64,000 nt of DNA, from NCBI RefSeq assembly GCF_033807575.1, contig NC_084714.1:776501-840500 (forward strand), in the 5' to 3' direction. A program made the translations under genes and the position numbers. This DNA is from Cydia pomonella (lineage: Eukaryota > Arthropoda > Insecta > Lepidoptera > Tortricidae). The notes beneath the pieces were generated by a model that was not told the DNA's origin, made no database searches, and saw only the letters and a program-made list of their open reading frames with translations. Positions 10,569 to 21,360 of the stretch are shown one piece after another (positions within the stretch are counted from its first letter, which is position 1; the number at the start of each line of letters is the position of its first letter).

Positions 10569-10780
10569 CACCGTTGAGCTACGGTCTTAGCGTTACGTTG
10601 TAGCCTATAACATGGGTGTCCTGGTATGTAGTAGTAGTAGTAGCAGTAAAACTCTTTATTGTACAGAAATGAAAACAAAACAGGAAATAAAACACTCATC
10701 CTTAGTAAAGTATGTATTTAGTGAAAATGCCTCGTAGAGGCAAAACGACAATGAGTCGTAATTAGCGCTGAATGGGTTAA
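10567..10780. mobile_element. Inverted-repeat element with GCGCTGAATGGGTTAA end, copy 1
   Basis: The left part (ACCGTTGAGCTACGG...GTTGTAGCC) and the right end (AAAACGACAATGAGTCGTAA through TTAGCGCTGAATGGGTTAA) match the ends of the longer copy at 10879-11593. A LINE tail with a (TAG)n/(TAC)n run and an ACTCTTTATTGTACA box (minus strand, 10627-10665) lies inside. Confidence 0.6.
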
Positions 10781-10878
10781 GTCAGAATGTTTGCTTGTTA
10801 AGTTACATGCATGAACATGCTACGTGCTTCAAAGTGCTACGGCGTAGTGCAGCCGGGAAATTCAGATTTTCCATTTCG

Positions 10879-11593
10879 TTAACACATTCGCCGCTGAGCT
10901 TTGGTTGTAGCGCTACGTCGTAGCCGATATCATAAATTTTCCGGTATATAGCGGAAATACTTAGAATAGAATATAATAATTTTTATTCGTAAACACAAAC
11001 AAGACAAAAACAAAGAAAGTATAAAGTGCCACGAAATAGCCTCATCTCGGCATGTTGCTGGTGGTTTCCAGCGCTGATCTTCCGATGAGACCATCAAGTG
11101 AGAAAAATCACGAAAGGTAACATTCAAGAAGGAAAAAGACATAAAATAATATAGAGTGAACAAATTGAAAAATAGATAAAACAAAACGACTAAATTAAGT
11201 AAAGATTATTTATATATCAAGCATCGTAAACATAGCACGTATCGGTCCGGTCCAACCATACCTTGGCTGAACATTACAGCTGCATACGCAACAAGCGCCA
11301 ACGGTAGCTACACGAACTAAAAGGCAATGACAGACCAGACCAATATCGAGCGTCCATTACAAAGAGCATATAATCACTACGTGGTCCATTATATCAATTT
11401 ACAGGATTTTAATATTATCAAAACAGCATCAGAGGAAGACTAATACTAACATAATAATACTCAAACAAGTATGGCATAACAGGAATGGTGAACTATACCT
11501 ATGCAGAAGGAACAAAAACTTGTGGTAGGCGTACAAACTACACTTCGTAGCTACAAAACGACAACGTGTCGTGATTAGCGCTGAATGGGTTAA
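10879..11593. mobile_element. TTAA-ended inverted-repeat element, copy 2
   Basis: The left end TTAACACATTCGCCGCT is the imperfect complement of the right end, GCGCTGAATGGGTTAA. The ends may include a TTAA target duplication. The 715-bp interior is non-coding and includes a LINE 3' tail (10955-11110, minus) listed next. Confidence 0.6.
10955..11110 (-). repeat. LINE 3' end (GATCAGCGCTGG type), copy 1
   Basis: On the minus strand it reads GATGGTCTCATCGGAAGATC, then AGCGCTGGAAACC, then GGCTATTTCGTGGCACTTTA, and ends with ACGAATAAAAATTATTATAT. It aligns with 11680-11860. The position of AATAAA near the end fits a polyadenylated 3' terminus. Confidence 0.65.
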
Positions 11594-11679
11594 ACTTTTC
11601 ATATTGTTATAATACGACTTCGAAACGACGTCCAATGTAAGCTAGATGCTTTCATGGCACAACTCACCATAACCAGAAA

Positions 11680-11860
11680 TCAGAAATCATTGCATTTATT
11701 CGTGATAAACTATGACATACAAAAGTATAACAACAACAAAAGAAAGAAACATAGAATAAATAAATAGTTTACCACGAAATGGCCCCGCCTCAGCATTAAT
11801 GCTAACTCAAAAGTCAGCGCTGATCTTCCGGCTAGACCATTTGTGGGTCACGAACGCAGC
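11680..11860 (-). repeat. LINE 3' end (GATCAGCGCTGG type), copy 2
   Basis: Same family as 10955-11110: ATGGTCTAGCCGGAAGATC, AGCGCTGAC, GGCCATTTCGTGGTAAACTA and an AATAAA-bearing tail on the minus strand. The two copies differ clearly, so they are separate insertions. Confidence 0.65.
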
Positions 11861-11992
11861 TGTACGACACGGCATAAAACTGAACGCCATACGCCATACT
11901 GAACGGCATAAAACTGATAACCAATTCTGAATCTCAATACAGCCCAAGTTATATTTTAAACTAATCTTACGGTTTAAACTCAAGTGCTTTTA

Positions 11993-12128
11993 GTCACCCG
12001 CGCGACATGTTTCGGAGAGCCTAGGTCTCCTTTCTGAAGCACTAACAGTGTGAGCAGCGTTCACGACGGCCGTGCTTCGCGCGACGTGTTTAGGAGACCC
12101 AGGCTCTCCGAATGTCGCGCTAGTGACT
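11993..12128. repeat. Long imperfect hairpin (GGAGAGCCT..GGTCTCC)
   Basis: AGTCAC..GCGCGACAT..CGGAGAGCCTAGGTCTCC is mirrored by GGAGACCCAGGCTCTCCGAATGTCGCGC..GTGACT (about 39-bp arms, 60-base loop). I recognise this motif as a common lepidopteran dispersed repeat, perhaps a LINE 3' UTR. Confidence 0.7.
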
Positions 12129-12129
12129 A

Positions 12130-14555
12130 AAAAACACGTGTTTAATGTTAGGGCACAAATCAAGGGTTACAAATGTTAGGGCAGAATTGTATCCCAATAA
12201 ATTCTTTTGGATTATAAGAATATGTTAAACTACTTTTAGGGGACCTGTACTGACCATATTTTTGGAAATATTGAATTTAAAATATCTTTTGGCACACATC
12301 ACGTGACCAAACTCGAAACGTCATTGAAGATTCTGATGACGTCACAACTCTCGGATTGACACTGTTGACAGTTAGGCGATAAACAACAAATGACAAATGT
12401 CAGTTGACAGTTCGTATCTTCTACGTGTGTACGTAGTTATGTGTCAAACCGTAAACTGTGAGGTCACACAATTTTCAAAGAGCGTTTTGGGCGCGAAAGC
12501 ATCTGTCAAAATATATTTTGCTAATTTAACATATTTACCTAAAGCCGTTTTTAGTATAAAAGTTGAATTTTAGGGCAACTTTTAGTTAATATAGAACGTG
12601 ATACAAGCGTTTCAAAAAATTGGAAACAACCCTATTTAAATTCCAAGCTACATATATGTTTGGTGTAACCAAAAGCATTAAAATGGTAAGTTTTTTTACA
12701 TGAACAGCCGTTATCGGTAGGTTTCTCTTTGGCCAGGGCCTTTGAGGTAACTGAGCACTTTAAATATTGTTTCACAAGTATTACCTCGAAATCTCTTATT
12801 TCGCTATAACTGACTTAAAAACGCAACTCGGCAATTTAGGCAACCCTTAACCCTTTCAGTGGCTTATCTAGAAGGCACTTTTGTTGTAATCTTAGGGCTC
12901 ATTATGGCCCTTAGTGATAAGGGAGTGCTGAACTAGTGTTGTGCCTATGGCAGTATTTCCAGGCAATCTAACATATTAAACCCGCCATATTTCATCAAAT
13001 GTGTATTCTTAACCGCATTTAGAGACTGAAATGTCTTACAAAATTTCTTGAAATCGATTAGAGAAAATGTCAGTTTTTGTGAAACTTTGTTTCTGTAATA
13101 ACTTAGTGATAAACGCTTGCCACTATGTGACTTGGTTTAGGTATACCTACCGGCAGACATTGCACAATTTTTGACGCAAGCAATTTTTATATGACAAAAA
13201 AATAAATGATTGTTCTAAAAAGGTACGTTTCGTGTACATAAATCGCAAAAAAAATTTTTTCGGCCAAAACGACATTTTCAATAACTCTGTTGTTTGAACT
13301 CACTACACCCTAACTTAAGATACGTTCAAAAAACAAGCCTCATTCGGCAGTCGGTAAAATCAACTGTCATTCCCTCTTTGCGGCAATAATCCCAGCAACG
13401 TATTGCCAATGCCATGGCCAGTAATATCCATCAGTTTTTTACCAGCACAACACTATTCGGAACCCTAATTTATCTTCTTAATGATCATTTCACTTAACCG
13501 GTTTGTTTTTTTAACTTTTGTGTGAATTTGCGCGTTTAAATCACCTCCCTTTTCTTGTTAGGTATTTAGGTAGATGGCTTTTTGTTGAATTCATCTTCAT
13601 AATGTGGCCTCCGTTGTTTCCGGCTTTTCCATTATTTAAATAAATGGTTGTGGCCTTTGTAGTATTGTAAAAGTAAATAATATAATAACAATAAACAATA
13701 TTTATTCCTGCCGGATTACATCTACACCAGTCTTAGCAAAAAATACAATTTTACGAATTAATCAATTCATTACAATTAATTATTTCTTGCCGGTCCCTAT
13801 TGAGATATAGTTTTACGTGTTTCGTTGGCTGCCATTCTTCAACCCACCAACGGAGCGGCAGCTGACGTCCACGAGGGTTCATCATACCTAGACGTTAACC
13901 ACTACACGAGTTTTAAGCTGGGAGGCGAGTGGTCATGGATATTGTTGCTGGCTCGCGGTCTATAAGGAATTTTTGGCATACAATGGATTTTGCTAGCATA
14001 TCATTTTTTACTATTAACTTAATAGTTATGTCAACACTTTGGTTTCATTGTGAATATTAACTTTGTTTTATTTTATTGCTTTTCCTGCTGCAGCTATATA
14101 CCTACGCTATGTACGCTCACGAATCGTCATAACTATTTATTGTGTCTAATATTGTAAACTACCTACTCATTAAGTGAAATGTAAATTTCTTTTGAGTAAA
14201 TAAATGTCTTTAAGAGCCCTTAATCCTTGGAGCGTTCTCCGATTTCACGAAATAACGCTCGATAGATGGCGTTGGCGCTCGGTACGCGAGCGCCGGCAAC
14301 GCGACGCGCGTTTCAATGCAGACTAGAATAATCTTGATAGTTTTCAATATAATTTCAAGCAACATTAATTTTAGTGTCATATGATATCATATGGGCATTC
14401 TTTATTTTATTGTATATGCACAGTAGTTTTTTTTTTTTTCATGTACACTACTACTAAGTGTACAGACTACAGAGTGTACTATAACCCTTGCTCTTTATTC
14501 TGTCTCTTTCACACCAATGGAAAATGAAGAAGTTACTAAATGACTGCAGGTATAA
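12130..14555. other. Mostly unannotated, no gene established
   Basis: The 12300-12700 part is unusually rich in TGACAGTT-like motifs and ends in AAAATGGTAAGT at 12680-12691, an ATG joined to a consensus 5' splice site, so a first exon is possible. I could not find a matching downstream exon. A LINE-like AGTAAATAAATG tail lies at 14190-14215, and a GGCGCTCG/CGAGCGCC stem-loop at about 14275. Confidence 0.35.
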
Positions 14556-14559
14556 ATAA

Positions 14560-15002
14560 AGTATATTAGTGCGATAGAGAGACAGATAGTGTTTCGTTGT
14601 CGTATCGTAAACGATTGGCATGTTGGCCACACACTTGCTTAGTGCCTAGCCAAAATACCAATCGTTTGCGTATATTAGTGCGATAGAGAGAGAGTAGTGT
14701 TTCGTTGTCGTATCGTAAACGATTGGCATGTTGGCTACGCACCCATGATACCTAGCCAAGAAGCCAATCGATTGCGCATATTAGTGCGATAGAGAGACAG
14801 ATAATGTTTCCTTGTCGTATCGTAAACGTTTGGCATGTTGGCTACGCACCCATGCTGCCCAGCCAAGATGCCAATCGTTTGTGCATATTAGTACGAGAGA
14901 GAGACAGATAGTGTTTCGTTGTCGTATCGATTGGCATGGTGGCTACGCACCCATGCTGCGTAGTCAAGATGCCAATCGTTTGCGCACATTAGTGCTATAG
15001 AG
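14560..15002. repeat. 107-bp tandem hairpin array, about four units
   Basis: ATTAGT(G/A)CGA recurs at 14565, 14673, 14780, 14887 and, shortened, 14988, so the period is 107-108 bp. Each unit has AAACGATTGGCATGTTGGCTA facing TAGCCAAGATGCCAATCGTTT, that is, a strong stem. The same modules (TAGCCAA..CAATCG, ATTAGTACGATAGAGAGACAG) form the single-copy MITE F at 34217-34350 and, diverged, at 24176-24300. The array therefore probably arose by tandem amplification of that MITE. The 62-codon open frame across it is an accident of the repeat. Confidence 0.85.
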
Positions 15003-15012
15003 TTTCAGTGTT

Positions 15013-16328
15013 ATTTGAAATCACGTTAGGGTTTGTATTATTATTTTTGACCCGAATGAAGTCCATCCAGGTTCTTATGATGGAGTCAGGAGTTGGTCAC
15101 CAGAACTCCTAATCTACTCATTATAATTCCATCGTGCTTGGGCTCAAAAGATTTGCCCTGACGAACACCATCGATCTAGATGAGGTCCAGGGTCTCATGA
15201 AGGAGTCAGGAGTTGGTCACCAGAACTCCCCAGAACTCCTAATCTACTCATCATAACTCCATCGAGTTTGGGCTCAATAGATTTACCCTGATGAGCACCA
15301 TCAATCTAGATGAAGTCCAGGGTCTCATGATGGAGTCAGGAGTAGGTCACTAGAACTCCTAATCTACTCATTATAATTCCATCGTATTCGAGCTCAATAG
15401 ATTTGCCCTGACGAGTACCATCGATCTAAATGAAGTCCAGGGTCTCATGATGGAGTCAGGAGTTGGTCACCAGAACTCCTAATCTACTCATTATAATTCC
15501 ATCGTGTTTGGGCTCAAAAGATTTGCCCTGACGAGTACCATCGATCTAGATGAAGTCCAGGGTCTCATGATGGAGTCAGGAGTTGGTCACCATAATTCCT
15601 AATCTACTCATCATAACTCCATCGTGTTTGGGTTCAATAGATTTGCCCTCACGAGCACCATCAATCTAGATGATGTTCAGGGTCTCATGATGGAGTCAGG
15701 AGTTGGTCACCATAATTCCTAATCTACTCATCATAACTCCATCGTGTTTGGGCTCAATAGATTTGCCCTCACGAGCACCATCAATCTAGATGATGTTAAG
15801 GGTCTCATGATGGAGTCAGGAGTTGGTCACTAGAACTCCTAATCTACTCATTATAATTCCATCGTGTTTGGGCTCAAAAGATTTGCCCTGACGAGTACCA
15901 TCGATCTAGATGAAGTCCAGGGTCCCATGATGGAGTCAGGAGTTGGTCACCATAATTCCTAATCTACTCATCATAACTCTATCGTGTTTGGGCTCAATAG
16001 ATTTGCCCTCACGAGCACCATCAATCTAGATGATGTTCAGGGTCTCATGATGGAGTCAGGAGTTGGTCACTAGAACTCCTAATCTACTCATTATAATTCC
16101 ATCGTGTTTGGGCTCAAAAGATTTGCCCTGACGAGTACCATCGATCTAGATGAAGTCCAGGGTCTCATGATGGAGTCAGGAGTTGGTCACCATAATTCCT
16201 AATCTACTCATCATAACTCCATCGAGTTTGGGCTCAATAGATTTACCCTGATGAGCACCATCAATCTAGATGAAGTCCAGGGTCTCATGATGGAGTCAGG
16301 AGTAGGTCACTAGAACTCCTAATCTACT
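15013..16328 (+). repeat. Left arm of palindromic 120-bp satellite
   Basis: GATGGAGTCAGGAGTTGGTCAC recurs every 120 bp about eleven times, with one unit extended by a 10-bp duplication near 15225. Each unit contains an internal dyad, GGAGTTGGTCACCAGAACTCC. From about 15661 units alternate between two variants (AAGTCCAG/CTCAAAAG versus GATGTTCAG/CTCAATAG), a 240-bp higher-order pattern. A unique leader, ACGTTAGGGTTTG then TATTATTATTTTTGACCC, starts the arm and is mirrored at the far end. Confidence 0.9.
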
Positions 16329-17720
16329 ACTGGTGACCAACTACTGAGTCCATCATGAGACCCTCGACTTAATCTAGATCGATGGTACTCGTCAGGGCCC
16401 AAACACGATGGAGTTATGATGAATAGACTAGGAGTTCTGGTGATCAACTCCTGAGTCCATCATGAGACCCTGGACCTGATCTAGATTGATGGTGCTCGTC
16501 AGGGCAACTCTATTGTGCCCATACACGATGGAGTTATGATGAGTAGATTAGGAGTTCTGGTGACCAACTCCTGACTCCATCATGAGACCCTGGACCTCAT
16601 CGAGATCGATGGTGCTCGTCAGGGCAAATCTTTTGAGCCCAAACACGTTGGAATTATAATGAGTAGATTAGGAGTTCTAGTGACCAACTCCTGACTCCAT
16701 CATGAGACCCTGGACTTTATCTAGATTGATGATGCTCGTCAGGGCAAATCTATTAAGCCCAAACACGATGAGGTTATGATGAGTAGTTTAGGAGTTCTGG
16801 TGACCAACTCCTGACTCCATCATGAGACCCTGGACCTCATCTAGATTGATGGTGCTCGTCAGGGCAACTCTATTGAACCCAAACACGATGGAGTTATGAT
16901 GAGTAGATTAGGAGTTCTGGTGACCAGCTCCTGACTCCATCATGAGACCCTGGACCTCATCTAGATCGATGGTGCTCATCAGGGCAAATCTTTTGAGCCC
17001 AAACACGTTGGAATTATAATGAGTAGATTAGGAGTTCTAGTGACCAACTCCTGACTCCATCATGAGACCCTGGACTTTATCTAGATTGATGATGCTCGTC
17101 AGGGCAAATCTATTGAGCCCGAACACGATGAGGTTATGATGAGTAGTTTAGGAGTTCTGGTGACCAACTCCTGACTCCATCATGAGACCCTGGGCCTCAT
17201 CTAGATCGATGGTGTTCATCAGGGCAAATCTATTGAGACCAAACACGATGGAGTTATGATGAGTAGATTAGGAGTTCTGGTGACCAGCTCCTGACTCCAT
17301 CATGAGACCCTGGACCTCATCTAGATTGATGGTGCTCGTCAGGGCAACTCTCTTGAACCCAAACACGATGGAGTTATGATGAGTAGATTAGGAGTTCTGG
17401 TGACCAGCTCCTGACTCCATCATGAGACCCTGGACCTCATCTAGATTGAAGGTGCTCATCAGGGCAACTCTGTTGAGCCCAAACACGATGGAATTATAAT
17501 GAGTAGATTAGGAGTTCTAGTGACCAACTCCTGACTCCATCATGAGACCCTGGACCTCATCTAGATCGATGGTGTTCGTCAGGGCAAATCTTTTGAGCCC
17601 AAACACGATGGGATTATAATTAGTAGATTAGGAGTTCTGGTGACCAACTCCTGACTCCATCATGAGAACTTGGACTTCATCCGGGTCAAAAATAATAATG
17701 CAAACCCTAACGTAATTTCA
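16329..17720 (-). repeat. Right arm of palindromic 120-bp satellite
   Basis: From 16329 the same 120-bp unit continues in the opposite orientation (CTGACTCCATCATGAGACCC every 120 bp, about twelve times). It ends in GGGTCAAAAATAATAATG then CAAACCCTAACGT, the complement of the left leader. The two arms thus form a 2.7-kb inverted repeat whose axis lies near 16320-16330 with a loop of only tens of bases. Variants on this arm (for example CTTTATCTAGATTGATGATG) do not simply mirror those on the left, so the arms have evolved partly separately. Confidence 0.9.
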
Positions 17721-17734
17721 AGTGAAAATGCGTT

Positions 17735-17930
17735 TTTCAGAAAATCGCAGCCAAATAACACTAGACCTTACTCATAGTGTTGTGTTCCTGCCGGTGAGTA
17801 AGGTTGCCAGAGCTCAACGAGGGGTGGGAGGGGGTTAGGGTCGGCAACGCGCATGTAACTCCTCTGGAGTTGCAGGCGTACATATGCGGGCCGTATGCTT
17901 GTTTGCCACCGACTTCGTATTAAAAAAAAG
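17735..17930 (+). repeat. Repeat S, longer copy
   Basis: It runs from TTCAGAAAATCGCAGCC through AATAACACTAGACC, GTGTTGTGTTCCTGCCGGTG, AAGGTTGCCAGAGCTCAACG and TGGAGTTGCAGGCGTACATA to a TATTAAAAAAAAG tail. A 20-30 bp block around ACCATCAGGCG is deleted. It abuts the right edge of the palindromic satellite. Confidence 0.75.
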
Positions 17931-17939
17931 TAACACTGA

Positions 17940-19030
17940 AAATCCATCAATAAGCGAGTCTGTTATGGCATACTGTAAAAAATGAACTTTTATTAAGATT
18001 TTCTAATCGCAGTATATAGCACTTCTCGGAACTCCGTAACTGATTACGATCGCAACGAATGCCTGACAATCGAGCACAGGTCCGTCCTCTAAGCGCGCTC
18101 CGCGCGGACTGAGAGCGGGGCGTCGCTGCTGCGTGATTTATACGTGTTTTAAAAAAATATAAATTTACGGCAATGTAGGTCCCATAGTTACGATTTTTTT
18201 TTATAGGTTAACATAAAGTTACAGTTTGCTATAATATTATTTTTAAAGCAAAATATGCGTACAATTTGCGGAAATAAAATATAATAAAACCCTGTTTTCG
18301 CCAAAAAAATGAAGAAAACTCGGAAGGTATTTTATCAGTTTTTTCAAATGAATCTTCGATTGTTAATCATTCCAGCCCCTCGTACGAGATATGTTGAATC
18401 AAATTGTAGTCATTCATGTACCAAATGATTCTTGTTTATAGCAAAATTGAGAACCGAAACGCCACATCTCACTGCAAAATTTGGAAAAGACTCCCAAAAA
18501 ACCTCATTAAAAAAGAGGTTTAAAAGAGAAAATGAAAATTTGAACTGTTGGAGCCCCTAGTTTAGGAAACGATTATTTAAGTACGTCATCAGTTTTTGAA
18601 TAAATACTAATAGTTACGTCGTAATCTTGAATGAAAAAGGAAGCATTTTACAAAATACGCTCGTCTGTAGGAATAAGGACTCTTAACCAGAATATTACTA
18701 CTGACTACTAGGCGGCTTACTAGGCGATTTAAATTATTATCTTTTTAATCAATTAATCTTTGTGAAAAACGTAATTTTATTAAGGTTTAAATCGTGATTT
18801 AATATCTATTCGTTTTGCCCGTGACCTTTGTTGCGTTGATTATGAAAAATGGCTTTTATTATTCCGCGCAAGACGTTTGAAGGATAACGAAGATAACTGA
18901 TTAAATTGCGTTACAATCCAATATAATTTCCCTTCAAAGACAAAAGGTACGTAAAATAATATAATGTGATTTAGTCACTTTTACCATTGGGAGAAGAGGT
19001 CAATAAGTGAATAACTGAACAGTGTTTTGT
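17940..19030. other. AT-rich, no gene recognised
   Basis: A GC-rich patch (18060-18130, CGCGCTCCGCGCGGACTGAG) is the only standout; it has no frame I can assign. Confidence 0.4.
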
Positions 19031-19034
19031 TCAA

Positions 19035-19165
19035 ATTACAAATACAAATAACAAATAATTTTATTGAAAACAGTATAAGTACAGTGTTAGCACTTAAAGA
19101 CTAAGGATTAAGGATAAGGAAAAGTTTACAAATGCCTGAACTAGGAGTTCCTGTGTTTCAGGCAG
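19035..19165 (-). repeat. LINE 3' tail with TTATTTGTATTTGT end
   Basis: On the minus strand a segment with a GCCTGAAACACAGGAACTCC stem-loop ends in CAATAAAATTATTTGTTATT and a TTTGT run. This fits a non-LTR 3' terminus. Confidence 0.5.
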
Positions 19166-19169
19166 AATA

Positions 19170-19760
19170 GGACCATATTAATTAATTTGTAATTATTCAC
19201 TTAATTATAATTATAAATAGTACACAATAAAAATCTGGTAGGGTGATAACCTTAACAAAATAACTTATTTAAGTATTCTATATCAAAGTACAGTAAGAAA
19301 TCATCTTACGACTATTAGTAAGTTATCTGTATCATCGTATGTCATTTTTTGAATTATTCACTTAGTGAACGAAGCAAAGGTCTTCATTTCAACTCGGGCA
19401 TTTTGCTTTCGTATATCCGGATATTCTCCTCTACAGGTCGCAATTCTAAAACAACTCTCATGAAATTTTGTGACCAGATTCTATGATTAAATAGATTTTT
19501 TTGTTAATCCAGTTTTTGGATTTTTTTTAATGCGGAAATTGGCATAAAGGACTTGAGCGACAATAGCTTCTACAGAGCTAAATACTATTAGAAAATACAG
19601 CGACCACGTTCACCAACTAAGTATTTTTCACTTTTATATTTTCTAATTGTAAGCTTAACGTGAGGTCTACAGCTCATAGAGCCACTATTTAATTTATTCC
19701 GACTCCGTAATATTATAAGTATAAGAAGGTTGTGATTTATAAATAGATTATACTCGTATG
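19170..19760. other. AT-rich spacer, nothing recognised
   Basis: No coding or repeat signature that I can name. Confidence 0.4.
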
Positions 19761-19765
19761 CAATG

Positions 19766-20098
19766 TCGAACCATATTAGTCTAATATTATTAGTGTGTTG
19801 TCATTGGACAGCAATACGATCTGACTGAGGCCCATTTCTCGAATGGTATTAGACTAATATTATTGATGTGTTGCCATGGTAACCTATACGACTTGACAGT
19901 TCGTGGACTAATATTATTATTTATTAGTATAACACCGTTCGAGAAATGGACTCCTGACAGAGACCCATTTCTCGACTGGAGCCCAGTTCTCGAACATTAT
20001 TAGTCTAATATTATTAGTGTGTTGCCATGGTAACCCATATGATTTGACAGTTCGTCTACTAATAATATTAGTCTAATACCGTTCGAGAAACGGGCCCC
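19766..20098. mobile_element. MITE C, two complete copies and a partial one in tandem
   Basis: Units of about 120-127 bp begin with CCCATTTCTCGAATGGTATT, hold GTGTTGCCATGGTAACC, and close with the complement (ACCGTTCGAGAAATGG). Copies lie at 19828-19954 and 19979-20098, with a partial one at 19766-19826 and an extra terminal repeat between copies. They have the inverted ends and size of a MITE but sit head to tail. Confidence 0.8.
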
Positions 20099-20249
20099 AG
20101 GTGGTGCTGCGGTATTGGTATGTGCGCACTGTATGCTCTGCGCTTAGCGACTGACAGTTGCTAACTTACCAAAAAGAATTTAGTATAGAGGAGTATTGTC
20201 AAAGTTAATTTTGTTGTCAACTAAATTTACTGCGATCTTACGACACAGG

Positions 20250-20405
20250 ACTAAAACTCTTAGAAAGACATATGGCTATAAGATGGGAGTACGCTTTTTT
20301 GTAGGTTTGAAAGTTATATCAGTCCGAAATTACCGCGGGTAACAGTTAATTCAACAGTTTAGAAGTTTCTGGAGAAACGCACAGTGAAGGACTGCCAATC
20401 ATCTA
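20250..20405 (+). repeat. Dispersed LINE-like fragment (GGTTTGAAAGTTATATCAGT)
   Basis: It parallels the 57345-57620 fragment (GAAGGTCGTATCGGTCC, TACCACAGGCGACAGTTCAT, ATTCTACAGTTTAG). It is cut at 20407 by MITE B. Confidence 0.5.
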
Positions 20406-20407
20406 AA

Positions 20408-20766
20408 GCCCGTCATAGACGGAGCGATAAAATACCAAAAGATATCTTATAGCAAGGCATCTTACGATATATTTTACGTACCATTTGACAGAGTCCACAC
20501 ACGAAGCTATAATATATATGTTGGTATTTTACGATATCTTATAGCTAGGCATCTTAAGATACCATGCGATATATAGCTCGGTATATTACGATATATTTTG
20601 GTATATTTCATCTCTTTCACAAACGTAGTTGCTAGACAGACAGCGATATATATTTTGGTATCGTTGACGTGATAGGTTCATAGCTATACCATAAGATGTC
20701 ACTCGGTATCTGTCGATATCTTACAGTATGATTACGGAATATATAATCGCTCCGGCTGTGACGGGC
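20408..20766. mobile_element. MITE B, complete copy
   Basis: GCCCGTCATAGACGGAGCGAT at the left is matched by ATCGCTCCGGCTGTGACGGGC at the right (21-bp terminal inverted repeats, two mismatches). The 359-bp interior is a mesh of GATATAT/ATATATC half-palindromes with no coding capacity. It splits an older dispersed fragment. A diverged relative is at 5575-5850. Confidence 0.85.
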
Positions 20767-20771
20767 GTATG

Positions 20772-21060
20772 TGTTGTCGCTTAGAGCGATGGCGAAAATA
20801 AGCGGCAGGGATTAATCCGAACAATTCCTCGGAGCACTTTCCGTTATACCCGCGATAGAAAATGTTTTGGCTCTACTCTTCGTCCGACGCTAATACCTAC
20901 CAACGAGCTACGTGTATATTTAAGGTGCCCTCCCAATAATCAGTTTAGGACAAACTACGTGAACGAAGTGTCTCCGAAGAGATAAGTGAAGAACCTAATC
21001 CCCTTATCGAATAAACCTCAATAAAGGGACGTGTTGTGTGTTGAAATAAAATTGTTCCGT
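20772..21060 (+). promoter_or_regulatory. Possible solo LTR with core promoter
   Basis: It starts TGTTGTCGCTTAGAGCGA. A TATATTTAAG box at 20915 lies 27 bases before an arthropod-type initiator, ATCAGTTTAG (A+1 at 20942). About 70 bases on, AATAAA occurs twice (21010, 21020), followed by a GT-rich GTGTTGTGTGTTG. TATA, initiator, then poly(A) signal in under 300 bp is the usual order in an LTR. I see no clear target duplication or partner, so it may instead be a host promoter. Confidence 0.35.
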
Positions 21061-21194
21061 CACTCAGCCATGCCTTTCTGTGGACTAGATGGCTCACTGG
21101 ATTATTCTATACTGAAGTTTTTTAGGATTAAAAATAATTCTGCAAAAGAAAGATGCATTGGGGTAATTTCGAATGCGATGTGGTGTATAGTAAA

Positions 21195-21360
21195 CACCCC
21201 TATAATGGAACAGGCACCAGTAATGGGATGGTATAGACAAATCCTGTAAAACAAGTATTTACCATCAGTTTTTAATCGCTGGCTACATTTTACCATAAAC
21301 AAGAGTCAAAGAGTTGCTTAAGTTCAATTTTTCACTGATATTTGTTAGTTTGAAAATTAA
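21195..21360 (+). repeat. Dispersed repeat D, copy 1
   Basis: GGAACAGGCACCAGTAATGG, TATAGACAAATCCTGTAAAA and GTTTTTAATCGCTGGC recur at 38480-38645 with small differences. There the repeat runs on into an AGGGTTCCG-type end, so this copy is probably 3' truncated. Confidence 0.75.

Noticed and set aside
14812..15000. 62-codon open frame
   Set aside because: It is produced by the 107-bp tandem repeat and reflects its period only.
15013..17720. Possible CRISPR array
   Set aside because: The whole 120-bp unit repeats with no unique spacers, the array reverses orientation, and the DNA is insect-like.
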